Part shown: positions 11,146 to 21,840 of the stretch, piece after piece
Layout: each line of letters opens with the position of its first letter
Numbering within the stretch: position 1 is the first letter of the stretch
Source: Halichondria panicea
Lineage: Eukaryota; Porifera; Demospongiae; Suberitida; Halichondriidae
DNA length: 64,000 bases
Assembly (NCBI RefSeq): GCF_963675165.1
Contig: NC_087387.1
Span: 3,870,990-3,934,989, forward strand
Reading direction: 5' to 3'
Notes under the pieces: model-generated
The model's input: only the letters and a program-made list of their open reading frames with translations
Told to the model about the DNA's origin: nothing
Database searches by the model: none
Translations under genes and position numbers: made by a program

Positions 11146-11888
11146 GTGTGCGATTGCGCCATTTGGAGTCACTATCACATAGGACCGGTGGTGTCAACAG
11201 ATTGTGCCACCTGTCCTTCTAATCTCTGTCTATTTGTTGTGATCCACACATCTGATCCTTTAGATATTTCTTGCTCCTTTACCCGGTGTCGGCTATCGAA
11301 CTCCTTTTTTTGCTTTCCTTTAAAGGAAATGTATGCTTCGGAATTTAGGTAAATATGGCCACTTAGGGATAAGATGTTCTGTGGTCAGTACAGTCATTCT
11401 TATCTTCCTCCCCATCAACAAGGGATAGTCCACACCACGGCATTGGTGTTGCTCGATAGGACAAAATTGCTAGGTGAGGATCCTCCGATTTCTTTAGGAT
11501 GCTTTTTACAGTTTAAACCATATACGCTCCACCTGGCCATTGCTCTATGGGTAGTGAGGACTACTCGTTGTGTGTTTAAACCCATACGTTTGAGCAAATT
11601 GTGTAAACTCGCGAGGAGAATTGAGGACCATTGTCTGTTTCAGGAATTCCATGTCTAGCAAATATTGCTTTTAGAACCTGAGCAGAGGTAGTTCGAGACA
11701 ACTTAATACACTCGGGATAGTAGTCGACTACTACTAAATACTGCTGACCTTTCAGCTCGAATAAATCGGTTCCTACCATTTGCCATGGGTAATCTGGTAG
11801 GTGTAGGAATCAATGGTTCCCTTTTGGGTTTGCATTCCTTTGCACATTCTCGGCAATTTTCGACATATTGTTTAACTTCTGCCGTCAC
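11146..11888 (-). pseudogene. Gypsy integrase remnant
   Basis: Broken frames hold part of the zinc-binding region (KQYVENCRECAKECKPKREP), the core start (GTDLFELKGQQYLVVVDYYP), the TDNGPQFSS motif, and further on a C-terminal piece with FDSRHRVKE and SDVWITTNRQRLEGQVAQS. Several frameshifts and internal losses. Confidence 0.7.
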
Positions 11889-11998
11889 ACAAGGCCACCA
11901 TACAGAACATAGGACTCGAAGTCGACTTCTTTCAATTCCTTGATGTCATATTTTTGAGTGTTTCTTTTCTTAGCCTTAACGGCACCACAATTCGATTG

Positions 11999-12643
11999 TT
12001 ATACAATAGTAATTGTTTGACCAATGTCAATGAAGCTTTGACTTTCCAGTAGGTTTGAGTGAACTATCGATACTGTTTCTGCTTGGCCTTCTCTGACTTT
12101 AGCACAGGTAGGATCATCTATTTGTGCTTGGGCATACTCCATCAACTTTGGTGGAGTAGCAGGAAGGGAAACCGAATTCAGATATGCTTCGACTTCCAAC
12201 TCGAGATCTGTATCGTCTGTGCAGTCTGGGTTTGGTGCTGTTGAGAGGGCATCTGCTGAATATAGAAACTTTCCAGGAACGTGTTGAGCTAGATACTCAT
12301 ACTTGGACATCCTGAGTCGAAATCTTAAAATACGAGGGGGTAAGTCGTCTAGATGCTCCGAGTTCAGTAGAGGAATTAGGGGTTTGTGATCCGACTCCAA
12401 TATAAACGGTCGTCCTAGAATGTAATTGCGGAACTTTTCACATGCCCATGTTGAGGCTAACGCTTCCTTCTCAATCTGTGCATATCTCTTCTCTGTATCT
12501 GAGAGGGACCTAGAGGCATAGGCCACTGGTTTCCACGAGTCAGGACTATCCTCGTCTGCTTGTAACAAAACGGCTCCCAATCCATAAGAAGATGCGTCTG
12601 CTGAAACTTTTGTTTTCGCTGTGGGGTTGTACAACTTCACCAC
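11999..12643 (-). pseudogene. Gypsy RNase H domain
   Basis: A 214-codon open frame with KVSADASSYGLGAVLLQ, AYASRSLSDTEKRYAQIEKE and FILESDHKPLIPLL, the standard RNase H order of Ty3/Gypsy elements, followed by the start of the integrase linker. Confidence 0.8.
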
Positions 12644-12685
12644 TGGTTTGTTGAGCTCTTTTTTGATCTCATCAAATGATTGCTG

Positions 12686-13677
12686 TCACCAAATCCAAGT
12701 GATGTTGCTCCGTAACAGTTCTCTTACTGGTTGACTGAGCTGATTTACTAGACCTATGAACCGTCTTAGCTCCGTTACCGACTCGGGGTGTTTTATTTTC
12801 GTGAGAGCGGCTGTCTTATCGGGGTCTGGACGAATACCATCCTGGTCTACCACATGACCTAATAATTTCAACTTGTTTTTTCGAATTGACATTTGGTCGC
12901 ATTAAGGGTCACCTTCGCCTCGATCAGTCTTTTGAATACTTCGTGTAAGCGCTCGTCATGTTGTTTTTGGTCTTTTCCCATCATACCGTCTAGTCCTTCG
13001 AGGATACGGTTCATTCTCCTTTGAAACAGCTCTGGGGCACTTGAGATTCCGAATGGTAGTTTATTAAATCGATATCTTCCAAAGGGGGTGATAAATGTTG
13101 TGAGCGAGCGGGACTCTTCTGCAAGGGGTATACTTGCCAAAATCCACTGTTGGCATCAAGCTTGTTGAATTAAGTGGCTCCAGCATGTTGACCTAGGACG
13201 TCGTCAACTGCATGTGGGGATAGGATGGGGTTCTCGTGACACAATATTGTTCAATGGCTTTGGCACGACTACCATTCCCACACACCAGTCTGTTGGGTGC
13301 TCCACTTTGGAGATTACTCCCATGGATTCTATTCGTTCCAATTCCAGTTTTACTTTCGGATGAAGGGGAATAGCCACATTTCTTGGCACATAAAGTGAGT
13401 ATGGTGCGGAATTATCTCCGAGCTTGATAACATAATCTTCTCCCATCGTTCCCAAGCCTGTGAATACTTGGGGGTATGTTTCTTTCCAGTTAGTTCCTGT
13501 TGTTGAGCTGTTAATTCTGTGAACGAGCTTGAGTGCTGTTATGGTCTTGAGGCTCACCAAGTTAGTGTGTAGCCTTTTTACCACATAAATAGGGCATCTT
13601 GTTGAATTTCTCGATTGCTTCACTGTATCCGAAAATACTCCTAACTCGTTAAGGGGTTGCCTGCATGGCTGGACCAT
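12686..13677 (-). pseudogene. Gypsy reverse transcriptase remnant lacking the catalytic DD
   Basis: The pieces are in three frames: the N-terminal part (13677-13204, with GVISKVEHPTDWCVGMVVVP), the palm (13140-12868, with SRSLTTFITPFGRYRFNKLP and SSAPELFQRRM) and the thumb (12892-12686, with LLGHVVDQDGIRPDPDKTAA). Between GLDG and KDQKQHDE only MMG is left where the YxDD-type catalytic loop should stand, so about a dozen residues are missing and the enzyme would be dead even if the frame were open. Confidence 0.75.
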
Positions 13678-13679
13678 AC

Positions 13680-13850
13680 AGTATTCGAGAAGGTTTACAA
13701 AGCCTGGGGCAACCTAAAGCCTTGTAGGTATCTTCTGAGATCGCATTGACCTTTGCACCAGTGTCCAGCTTAAACTCCACGTCTTGTTTGCAAATTGTGA
13801 CGGTTACTTTCCAGTCTTCTTGTTCTCCTGATGTGTTTACTACGGTGGCC
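13680..13850 (-). pseudogene. Gypsy aspartic protease remnant
   Basis: The minus-strand frame contains VEFKLDTGAKVNAIS, with the DTG active site of retropepsins, then a short downstream part leading into the reverse transcriptase region. Confidence 0.6.
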
Positions 13851-13867
13851 CAGAGAGTTCACAAGAG

Positions 13868-14216
13868 TACGATTGACCTTCACTAGTGGACAGTACGATT
13901 GACCTTCGCTAGTAGAGAGTTGACCATCGCTAGTAGGGAGTTGACCTTCGCTAGTAGAGAGTTGACATTCGCTAGTAGGGAGTTGACCTTCGCTAGTAGA
14001 GAGTTGACCTTCGCTAGTGGACAGTACGATTGACTTTCGCTAGTGGACAACCTTCGCTAGTGGAGAGTACAAGTGACCTTCGCTAGTAGGTAGTACGATA
14101 AACCTTCGCTAGTGGACAACCTTCGCTAGTGGAGAGTACAAGTGACCTTCGCTAGTAGGTAGTACGATAAACCTTCGCTAGTAGAGAGTACGATTAACCT
14201 TCGCTAGTGGAGAGTT
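13868..14216. repeat. Minisatellite (CTTCGCTAGT core) inside Gypsy element
   Basis: About 15 copies of a core tgaccttcgctagtagagag, with unit spacing alternating mainly between about 21 and 28 bp owing to inserts such as gtacgat. Units vary by substitution (cttcactagt, catcgctagt). The spacers are parts of the repeat, so it is not a CRISPR. Confidence 0.85.
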
Positions 14217-14351
14217 CATTTTTTTCTAGTAAAAGCTCACCTTCTTGAGCTTGTTTGTGTGCTGCCTCTATTGTGTGCTGCCTCTATTGTGTGCTGCCTC
14301 TACATGTTCTAATACAGTCATTCCTACAGGCTACATGTTCTACTCTGGACT

Positions 14352-14585
14352 TCAATCTGGCAAAAGAAAAATAGTCCACTCAACATTGAACTCGATTTTC
14401 AGCGCTAATATTTGTTGTGAGGTTAGAACTTCTTCAGCTTCTTCTCCCATGCAGTACAATAGCATGTCCACCTGTCGTGTCTCTGCTTCCTCGGCTAGGC
14501 CTGCAGCACTTTGATACCTTCTTAGCCATTCGTCTGGCTTGGAAAAATTGAATGCTCCCGGTGGTGGTACAGTTGAGTTGGCCAT
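14352..14585 (-). pseudogene. Gypsy gag remnant
   Basis: A 77-codon frame begins MANSTVPPPGAFNFSKPDEW and contains a CMGEEAEEVL motif typical of Gag N-terminal regions of Ty3/Gypsy elements. It ends abruptly; no nucleocapsid knuckle remains. Confidence 0.6.
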
Positions 14586-14606
14586 ATTAGTCTTGGATCA
14601 TTATAG

Positions 14607-14626
14607 GAATCCCACTTCTGACACCA
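14607..14626 (-). other. Primer binding site, tRNA-Leu type
   Basis: The 20 bases abutting the 5' LTR read TGGTGTCAGAAGTGGGATTC on the element strand, complementary to the 3' end of a eukaryotic tRNA-Leu including CCA, as I remember that sequence. Confidence 0.7.
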
Positions 14627-14787
14627 TGTAAGAGTCCGGATTAGTTTAACTTAGCTTGTCCGTATTAATAATATGACTCAACTGACAATACAAGACAGAG
14701 CACGCCAATAAGAACATCCATATAAACATTACTCATAATTATTATTCATAGATGGCTAAATATAGACCATTGTTCAGTCATTCCACA
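14627..14787 (-). repeat. 5' LTR of Gypsy element
   Basis: 161 bp, followed at 14788 by the target duplication TAAAC. It shares gtccgtattaataatatgact and ccattgttcagtca with the other LTR. Confidence 0.8.
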
Positions 14788-14816
14788 TAAACAACACCTC
14801 CGAATAACGGACTTAC

Positions 14817-14915
14817 TTGATGTTGTACATTAACATCTGCTCCACTATCAATGAGTTGCTGCACCATCTTGAGATGTCCTTTACGACTAGCCCAGTAGAG
14901 AGCAGTAGTACCTTC
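14817..14915 (-). CDS. Single-ankyrin exon, EGT type, copy 2
   Basis: The exon is 99 bp and phase 0, donor gtaagt and acceptor ttaacag. It reads EGTTALYWASRKGHLKMVQQ and ends NVQHQ. The Gypsy element ends only 29 bp from the donor side; its target duplication TAAAC splits sequence that is continuous in the paralogous intron at 35768-35780, so the insertion came after the exon duplication. Confidence 0.83.
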
Positions 14916-16057
14916 CTGTTAATCAGTGCAGTGTATTAGTTATAGTTGGCAATTATACGGAGAGAGGGACAGAGTGAACGATACACAATTAACATAATTA
15001 TGGCAAAAGCAGGAGGTATACGATTACATTGCAAATAAAATAAAAGCCTACGTATAACCATGGAGGTCAATTGCTCTTGAGGATAATATAATAATAATTA
15101 TAGCATTTACTCACAATAATTTATACCGGGTCTGTATCATAGTAACTGGGTGTGGTTTAACTACCATAAACTCTGCATTCCTCATAAACTCCCTTGCCTT
15201 GAGGGCGTACTGATTTTTTTTATACTACAGCCAAAAAGAAACTAGACACTTGTTGGTAAGGACATGACAGATAGGTGGGGCTCGCTAAACACCAGGAAGG
15301 CTGGAAAATGGGTGGTGCTCACTGACATGGACAAGTTGGTACGTAGCTTAGCACTGGCTACAAGCTACACGAACAAGTCCTTTTCAATAGTTTTTGAGAC
15401 CAGTTCTATCGAAAGTGAGGCTTATGTATAGCAACGTATTTTTTTTATTCCAGTAGATATAATTATAACACTTCTAGTCACTGCATTCAAATTTATGGCA
15501 ACGTAAACTATCCTGGGTAGATGTATACGTGTCCAAGCTGCATACAGTAACATAATGCTACTATATACCTATTGCTAATACACACAGGTATCTATAATCA
15601 TAACGTTCTTACGGTAGTTTTGCTGCATGCTAATCTGTTAATCACAGAGAGTGGGAAATAATCGATCATGACTAATCTTAAAAAGGATGCCAAAAGTGCC
15701 GAGTCTAAAATTAATGGCTGCCACATCAGATGTAATGATCTGAAATTCCTAATTCACATGCACAATAAAACGGTTCCTACGTACATGTACAACAAAACTA
15801 TACTATTGTGATGAATACTTTACTCAAAGCGCTGTGGGTGCTGATGCCACACGGTGGTGGAGCCAAAGCTTTACGGCATGAAGCTACTACCTACACAAGG
15901 TGCAACTTTTGGGTTTAGAGACTACAAATATTTTATATGCATGCATGCATGCATGGCGCTAAAATTATGGGTGAAATGTCCTTATTTCAAAGAAGTTATG
16001 GTATAGCTTAACAACATGCAGTTACGGAATGGTGTCAAATGATCGACCTTCTCAGGT
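14916..16057. repeat. Module intron, copy shared with 1096-1800 and 22300-23640
   Basis: Same landmarks as the other EGT introns, then a stretch (ctactattgtgatgaatactttactc, ggtgctgatgccacacggtggtggagcc) shared with 23440-23600. No gene seen. Confidence 0.6.
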
Positions 16058-16558
16058 ACTGGGACCAGCAATTATTGCTGAATCAGCTAAAACGCAGCCA
16101 CGTCCATGATTTTTAATATGTAAAAAATCAGTCTAGCTACTTATCTTTTTTAGTTCTAAACGCGGTGGTCTAAACCTTCCTTTCAGCTCTAAATTGTTAG
16201 TGTAGTAGGTAGTTCCTGCAGACATTTTCGTCGGGAGGGAGCATTTTACTCTAAGTTATTAGCTTTTACATGTAAAATTAACAGCTAGAAAACTAGGTTT
16301 TTTGCAAAATCTCACCTTTGGCTGAATGAACAGCTCCCTCCCGATTGAAATGTCTGCATTGAAATGTCTGCATGAACCCTTGAACTACCTACTTCACTAA
16401 CAATTTAGAGCTGAAAGGAAGGTTTAGACCACCGCGTTTAGAACTAAAAAAGATAAGTAGCTAAACTTATTTTTTACACACAAAACATATTAAAAATCGT
16501 GGGCGTGGCTGCGTTTTAGCTGATTCAGCAATAATTTCCATTCATTTCTGGTCCCAGT
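16058..16558. mobile_element. 501-bp palindromic MITE, family with 37285-37787
   Basis: Terminal actgggacc and inner attattgctgaatcagctaa, gcggtggtctaaaccttcct and gacattt..cgggagggagc are mirrored by reverse complements on the right side. It shares terminal sequence with the palindrome at 37285-37787. No coding sense. Confidence 0.75.
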
Positions 16559-16759
16559 CTTTAACCTACCTGAGTTGATTGCTAAAAAGAATTCATTCCA
16601 TTCACATGCATATAATAATTATTATGAATAATAATTATTATAAATTATATAGAGATAACACATTATTTTGAAAAATATGCTTACATTTTTACTTCATTTT
16701 GGGGCAACTGTCAAAGTCTATTGTACCGTACAGCGGGCCGGTGCAAATTCCTTGCTAGG

Positions 16760-17338
16760 GTTAGTTAGGGTACTTTCTCATTAACTACATAAAATGCAAC
16801 CAGAAAACATGTGCAAATTAATAATCTAATTCGGAGGGCACAATCTCCCACTGGAAGAGGAACGGCTTCGTTACCAACATGGGATTTACCCCACCCACAC
16901 AAGATAACCGAAGAACTGTCAACCCTCTAGCTTAAGAAAGAGGTATATACCCCCATGCATATAGCAGAACAAAACGGGGAGAGGAGGAAAAGCCAGAACA
17001 CGCAACAGCTTTAACAGAGATTCATTTGCCCCACATAAAAACCAAGACTATACACATGGCCAAAGTCAATCATTGCCCATGCCCAAAACATTTGACCTTG
17101 ACCTAGGTTAATTGGGCTGAATAGAGCGACTCCAATTCGTGTCCCTACCCTGTTTCTTTGCTTGCACTCATTATCATAATAAGTTAACTAAACAGCGGTG
17201 ATATTAATTGTCATTAGTGGCAAGTGATGACCGTTCCTCCTGGGGCAGTATTTAGTTGTGTTCCCTGTGATGAGTCTACAGGTTGGGCTTAGCGGGGGAT
17301 CTACTGACCACTTTCCTCAAGCTAACATGATATATATA
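16760..17338. repeat. Segmental copy shared with 3240-3560 and 27900-28420
   Basis: Ordered matches to the two other copies include ggagggcacaatctcc, accaacatgggatttac and cagcggtgatattaattgtcat. Noncoding. Confidence 0.65.
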
Positions 17339-17686
17339 TACCGTAAGACCTCGATTTAAAGCGACACTTTTTAATAATTACGAAGCCAGAGGTCGCTTCT
17401 TTTGGAGGTTGACAAATTATATTGAAGTCCTGGTGTCGCATATTTAGAGGGTCGCATCTAATTGGAGGTAACTTTACAGAGTCTACTTGCCTCGATTTCA
17501 GCCGCTTAAAAACACTGATTTTCCAGTGGGCTACAATCGAGGCTAGGGAGTGGCTACATTTACCAATGTAGAACGCGACATTAAAAAATAATTGTCAACG
17601 CAGCTGTCGCTACTTTTAGAGGTCAGAAAATTGCTGAAGCTCCTGGGTGTCGCATATTTGGAGGGTTGCCTTAAATCGATACCTAA
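17339..17686. mobile_element. MITE with TACCGT...ATTTAAAGCGAC ends
   Basis: Arms gatttaaagcgacac, ccagaggtcgcttcttttgg and gtcctggtgtcgcatattt have imperfect complements on the right (gtcgcatatttggaggg). Same family as 38730-39061. Confidence 0.6.
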
Positions 17687-18027
17687 GATATTAGGATGAG
17701 AGTGATTTCAGAAACTAAAAGCTTGCGATCGGTTAACTCGACAAGCCTTATGCCTAGCCCAAGTACTAAGCCTATATTAAGCCTATATTAAGCCTATATT
17801 AACATTATATATGTAGGTATATCCGTAGTGTTCCTGGGTTAGTAACAATTTTGATGGTGTGTTATTTGAGTTGGTTTGAAAACCCTTGGGGTTAGGGTAC
17901 TCGCGTCCTAGCCCAGAGCGGCTAGTCGTGGGTTCAGTCCATTTATGCCTTGGTGAGCATGTGCAGATACCAGTGAGATATAAGGTAGTGTGTATGTGTG
18001 TGTGTCTGTCTGTGTAGACTGCTACCG

Positions 18028-18235
18028 TATTACTAGAATGTTTTGCAATGCATCAAACATAATTATGCGAACTTTGCGAGGGTTGATCAATTCGCAACAA
18101 TAAAATTGAAAAACCTAAATTATTACTAGTAAATACACACGATCCTTGCCAGAACGCAATAGTTAGATCGAAAGCATTCTCCGCTGATTTGGCTCATTCG
18201 CAAAGGTTTTTCACCAGCAAAATATTCTAGTAATA
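18028..18235. mobile_element. 208-bp MITE with TATTACTAGAAT ends
   Basis: The terminal repeats tattactagaatgttttgc and gcaaaatattctagtaata are nearly complementary. A start of the same family occurs at 62833. Confidence 0.65.
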
Positions 18236-18326
18236 CCAAGGGCGTATGAAGAAAAGAGGGCATGCAACTCGCAATGTATACCGTGTAGTCGTCAAATTAC
18301 TGATGAATCAGCAGGATATACTATAT

Positions 18327-18440
18327 TTAGCCAACCGCCCACACATAAATAGGCGTGATAGTGGGTGTGAACACTGTTATACTAGCCAACCGCCCACTCA
18401 TAAATAGGCATGATAGTGGGTGTGAACACTGTTATACTAG
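18327..18440. repeat. Two-copy tandem duplication, about 60 bp unit
   Basis: The unit agccaaccgcccac..cataaataggc..tgatagtgggtgtgaacactgttatacta occurs twice with few differences. Confidence 0.75.
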
Positions 18441-18479
18441 AAATTTAATAGAAAAGCCTAGAATTGATCAATGGCTCTA

Positions 18480-19430
18480 GCATTGGTCCTTCTCTTCCGC
18501 TTGTTGACCTTTGTGGCTAACTCTACCCAACAGTATACAGTGCTAGATAGCTAGCTGGCTTGGTCACTATTATGGAGAAGTGCACGTGCAATAGTTTCTT
18601 GTCTATTTTTAGTGCACACGCCACTCCCAATTGTAATTTGATAGATTGTAGTTGCATACGCCTTTGGTAATACGGTATATTTGCTATGATCAAAGAAGTG
18701 CAAGTAAGAGCTTCTATATACAGGCTTCTAGTCAGGTTTTGTTTTCTTGGATTTACAAAATAATGGTTCGTTCTCCAGGAATGGCTAGTTTTGCTTACTT
18801 TGCAGCCTCTTCGGACTTGAGTGTAGAAAAATCTGTTGATACAGATTTTGCTATTCTATATGTATATATATATATAGTAGTTAACTCTAAACACTAGAGC
18901 GCTAGCTGTTGGTGGCTGAATAAGTGAGGAATGAGCTGCAAAGCTTGTAAAACTGTATGCGCCTAGGCTAATGACATTCAACAATGGCTGCATGCGCTCA
19001 TATATATGCAGCCATTGAATGTCATTAGCTTAGGCTGAGTGTGCCTACTGGAATATAATTGTGTATCCTGCACACAACTATATACCATACTTCTTGATGC
19101 TAAAGTAAAACTGAAGTATCGATAATACTGCAAACTGGATTATTAGTGCATGAGCTCATGGGGTCAATTTTTTGCCATGATAATGTCGTTTATGAATAAA
19201 TAATATTTACCAAAAGTGGACATTGTTCCCTATTATTCCCAATTAGTTACTATTACAGTAGAAACAGTGCATGCGCTCATGGGGTGAATAGCAGACCTAT
19301 AATGCACTCCCAGTAATCAAATGTCTCTGTGACAAGGGATGACTCGTAAGCTAGCTAGAAAGTGAGCAAGGCTAGGCAAGCAAGCAACCCTAAATAGATC
19401 TCTATTATACTGTTACGTTACAGTTCATTT
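18480..19430. repeat. Segmental copy shared with 28500-28990
   Basis: Shared landmarks include atggctagttttgcttactt, aagtgaggaatgagctgcaa and cctgcacacaactatatac, in the same order. A local hairpin (tgacattcaacaatggctgc/gcagccattgaatgtca) lies near 18970-19025. No gene. Confidence 0.6.
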
Positions 19431-19959
19431 ATATACTTACAACATTTTAGAATTGATCAGGAGCTGGAAAAAAGGGTTTGCCTTTCCTTTTAAATAGTTT
19501 TTGAGACTGTGATACTGTTAGCGTTCTATCCAAGGTGCATGAGGCTTAGGTAGCAACGTATTTTTTATTCCAGTGGGTATAATTATAACACTTCTAGTCA
19601 CTGCATTCAAATTTATGGCAATATAAACCATGCATATCCTTAGCCTCTGAGGTTTACTGCCATAAACTCTGATGTAGTGGACAATAAGTATAACTTTATG
19701 TAGAAATACAACGTGATGACAATTTATCAGCCCTCCATGCACTTAAGGCATGGGCCTTGTACTGATAGCATTAATTTTATTCATTACCCAAGATTATGTA
19801 GATTATGTAGTGTTAATGAGATTCATAATCTTTATCAGTGCATGTGACGTCATGAGTCAATGTGTTTGCCTAGCTAGCTGCTGGTACTATTATACAATAT
19901 CTTTAGCAACAAAAGCGGCTGGGTTAAGCAAGGTAAGAGTAGCTGTTTAGGCCCTCAAA

Positions 19960-20310
19960 AGATAGAGTATGTTGTCATGATTATGTTTCCCAAGTGGGGA
20001 GTAAATATGTGCAAAATTGTCTTAGCTATACTGGCTTCTTTAGCTCTGGCAGCCACCCTAGAGGTAGGCTATGTTGTGTATCTCAAGAATACAGTAACTG
20101 CTACTCTCCCCATTTATGATACTAGTACCTAGCAATGAGTTGTTAATCTAGCCTTGTTTTTGAAGCTTGATCTTAGCATCTTCATAGCCGCTTTTTGCAG
20201 TTTTCTTACTACAAGTGGCATGACGTCATCACCATTTATGGGGCTAATTAGCATAATTGAATTAAGCTAATTAGTTTTTTTGGAAAAAGAAAACATTGAA
20301 CTTTATGTTG
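19960..20310. repeat. Repeat with signal-peptide-like mini-ORF; inverted copy at 29100-29430
   Basis: An ATG at 20007 opens MCKIVLAILASLALAATLEV, which looks like a signal peptide, followed by a possible gag|gtaggc donor. The inverted copy (ATG near 29395, minus strand) keeps MCKTALAILASLVLTA and then diverges by frame. The rest (ggcatgacgtcatcacc, gctaattagc) is noncoding in look. It may be a captured first exon of a secreted protein. Confidence 0.4.
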
Positions 20311-20407
20311 AATCATCTTGATGTAGCATAAATAGTATGTTGCAAAAAATACAGCAGTGTAAACATTGTGTTAAATTTTGGTATTTAGACTTTGACCCGG
20401 GCCTTAA

Positions 20408-21317
20408 CCCTTTAACCGTCACGGGCCACGATCGTGGCCCGCAATAGTGACTTTTTTTGCGAAATTCTAATTCTGGGATACTTAGGAAGTAGCTCGAACT
20501 ACGCACATCCTTGTATAGAGGAAGAGCTGTAGAATCACGTGCAATTTAGTCTAGAATTTTCCAAGCCACGTTGCTATGTTAAAATTTCATTAGCATCTTA
20601 CCGCACTAAGTTTATAGCTATGGCTAGGTTGTTTACTTGTGCCGATGTGCTTGAACAGCTTGAGGACAGCAATGGCGATGTCTCCTCTGGTGATGACAGT
20701 GCCTATGAAGGAGAGGGGATAGTAGGATACCTCCCAAAGGCTACCAGCTTTATGCCAGACGCTGATGAACTGTCTGGGACTGAGGACATGCATGACATGG
20801 ACCTAGACGCTAGAGCTATGGACCAGGACGGTGAAAGACCAGGAGAGGGCTCACTGTGTGACTCTGGCAAGTAGTATAGTATAGCTAGAATATCAGTAGT
20901 AAGTATAGTACAGCTAAAATAGAATTAGCAGTATTAATGAACAGTCTTTATGTGAGCTTGTATATTTCATAGATCGTTCACCGATATAGTAATACATGTA
21001 CGTATTGTACTTTAAATTGATATATCTTAGCACTGTTACATTCATATGATGTGAAAATCAAGCTTAGTCAAACCTTTATACCATATGATAGGCTGATCCA
21101 TAAAAAAAAAATTTTGGATTTTATCTCACCGCTGGCCGAGCATTTAAAATGATAAAAACGGGTGAGCGTAATAACCGTGGTTGTTATGGCAACACATGTT
21201 GCACCATTTTATTCCTTGTTGTATGGGCATTCTATTGGTATATCGTTGCTAGGCATTTTATTGCTCTGGAAACCCAATAGAGAATTTACAAAAAATAAGA
21301 ATCCGACGGTTAAAGGG
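20408..21317 (+). mobile_element. 910-bp piggyBac-type element
   Basis: The 13-bp terminal inverted repeats CCCTTTAACCGTC / GACGGTTAAAGGG are flanked by TTAA on both sides (20404-20407 and 21318-21321), as expected for piggyBac. A perfect 20-bp palindrome cgggccacgatcgtggcccg sits at 20422-20441 next to the left repeat. The catalytic transposase domain is absent, so the element is non-autonomous. Confidence 0.85.
20620..20874 (+). pseudogene. Acidic N-terminal piece of a piggyBac transposase
   Basis: From the ATG at 20620 an 84-codon frame reads MARLFTCADVLEQLEDSNGD and continues with an Asp/Glu/Ser-rich region ending in a TAG. PiggyBac-family transposases often begin with such an acidic region before the DDD catalytic domain, which is missing. 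The frame also opens 27 codons earlier at 20539. Whether the remaining ORF is translated is unknown. Confidence 0.5.
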
Positions 21318-21404
21318 TTAAGTGAGCAGAGCCTCAAAGTGATACGACATATATACACAATTATTTTGAAGCTCTTATACATATACAGTACACCAATTGC
21401 TCAC

Positions 21405-21503
21405 TTTACTCCGGCTGTTGATTTGAGCCCCCACTGAAACTAGTAGTTCCACAACACCAAGATGACCTTCTTGAGTAGCTATCATGAGAGGAGTGAAACC
21501 TCT
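21405..21503 (-). CDS. Single-ankyrin exon, xGF type, copy 2
   Basis: The exon is 99 bp and phase 0, acceptor ctcacag and donor gtgagc. It reads RGFTPLMIATQEGHLGVVEL and ends INSRSK. The intron downstream of it in gene direction holds the piggyBac-type element at 20408-21317, only 88 bp away. Confidence 0.83.
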
Positions 21504-21535
21504 CTGTGAGAAAAGAGTACCATAATATTATAGCT

Positions 21536-21731
21536 GGTAATTTTCGTGGGGTAAAATATTCGTTATTTTCGTGGGCAAGCTGACCTACACGAAATTATTC
21601 CCCACAAAAACGTAGGCGTGGCCTACCATAACGCATGCAATGCAGTGCAAGTAATGAAGGAAACGAAATTTATACTCCACGAAAATCACCCTTTTCCAGA
21701 TAAGCGAATTTTTTACCCCACGAAAATTACC
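21536..21731. mobile_element. 196-bp MITE with GGTAATTTTCGTGGGG ends
   Basis: Terminal repeats ggtaattttcgtggggtaaa and its complement at 21712-21731 are intact. A second copy enters at the right end of the window (63886-64000). Confidence 0.75.
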
Positions 21732-21826
21732 AAGATTATCACATGCAAACTCTGTACGTACAGTGCTCCAACGATTCACTCTATACGTACATACATACAT
21801 ACATATAGAGTAGGATATGAACCCAC

Positions 21827-21840
21827 AGGTCTACGATCGA
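21827..21840 (-). pseudogene. Second stub of VGE-type ankyrin exon
   Basis: The same junction as at 7348-7370 is present after 'gatatgaaccc', here shorter still (aggtctacgatcga). The shared breakpoint suggests that the deletion happened before these two modules separated by duplication. Confidence 0.5.

Larger units (their letters stand above)
10841..14787 (-). mobile_element. Degenerate Ty3/Gypsy LTR retrotransposon
   Basis: The 3947-bp element lies on the minus strand. The 5' LTR is 14627-14787 (161 bp), and the 3' LTR 10841-10951 is shorter by an internal deletion. Both begin TGTAA and end CCACA. The target duplication TAAAC is at 10836-10840 and 14788-14792. Internal order is gag remnant, minisatellite, protease, reverse transcriptase, RNase H, integrase, with many frameshifts. 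It inserted into an ankyrin-module intron. Confidence 0.85.

Noticed and set aside
11146-11658. Plus-strand frames near 11146-11658
   Set aside because: Shadows of the Gypsy integrase on the minus strand.
13868-14216. Regular repeats that could be read as a CRISPR array
   Set aside because: The intervals are variants of the repeat itself, not unique spacers, and the array lies in a eukaryotic Gypsy element.
20620-20874. Acidic plus-strand frame as an ordinary host gene
   Set aside because: It lies wholly between piggyBac ends with TTAA duplications and is better explained as transposase remnant.
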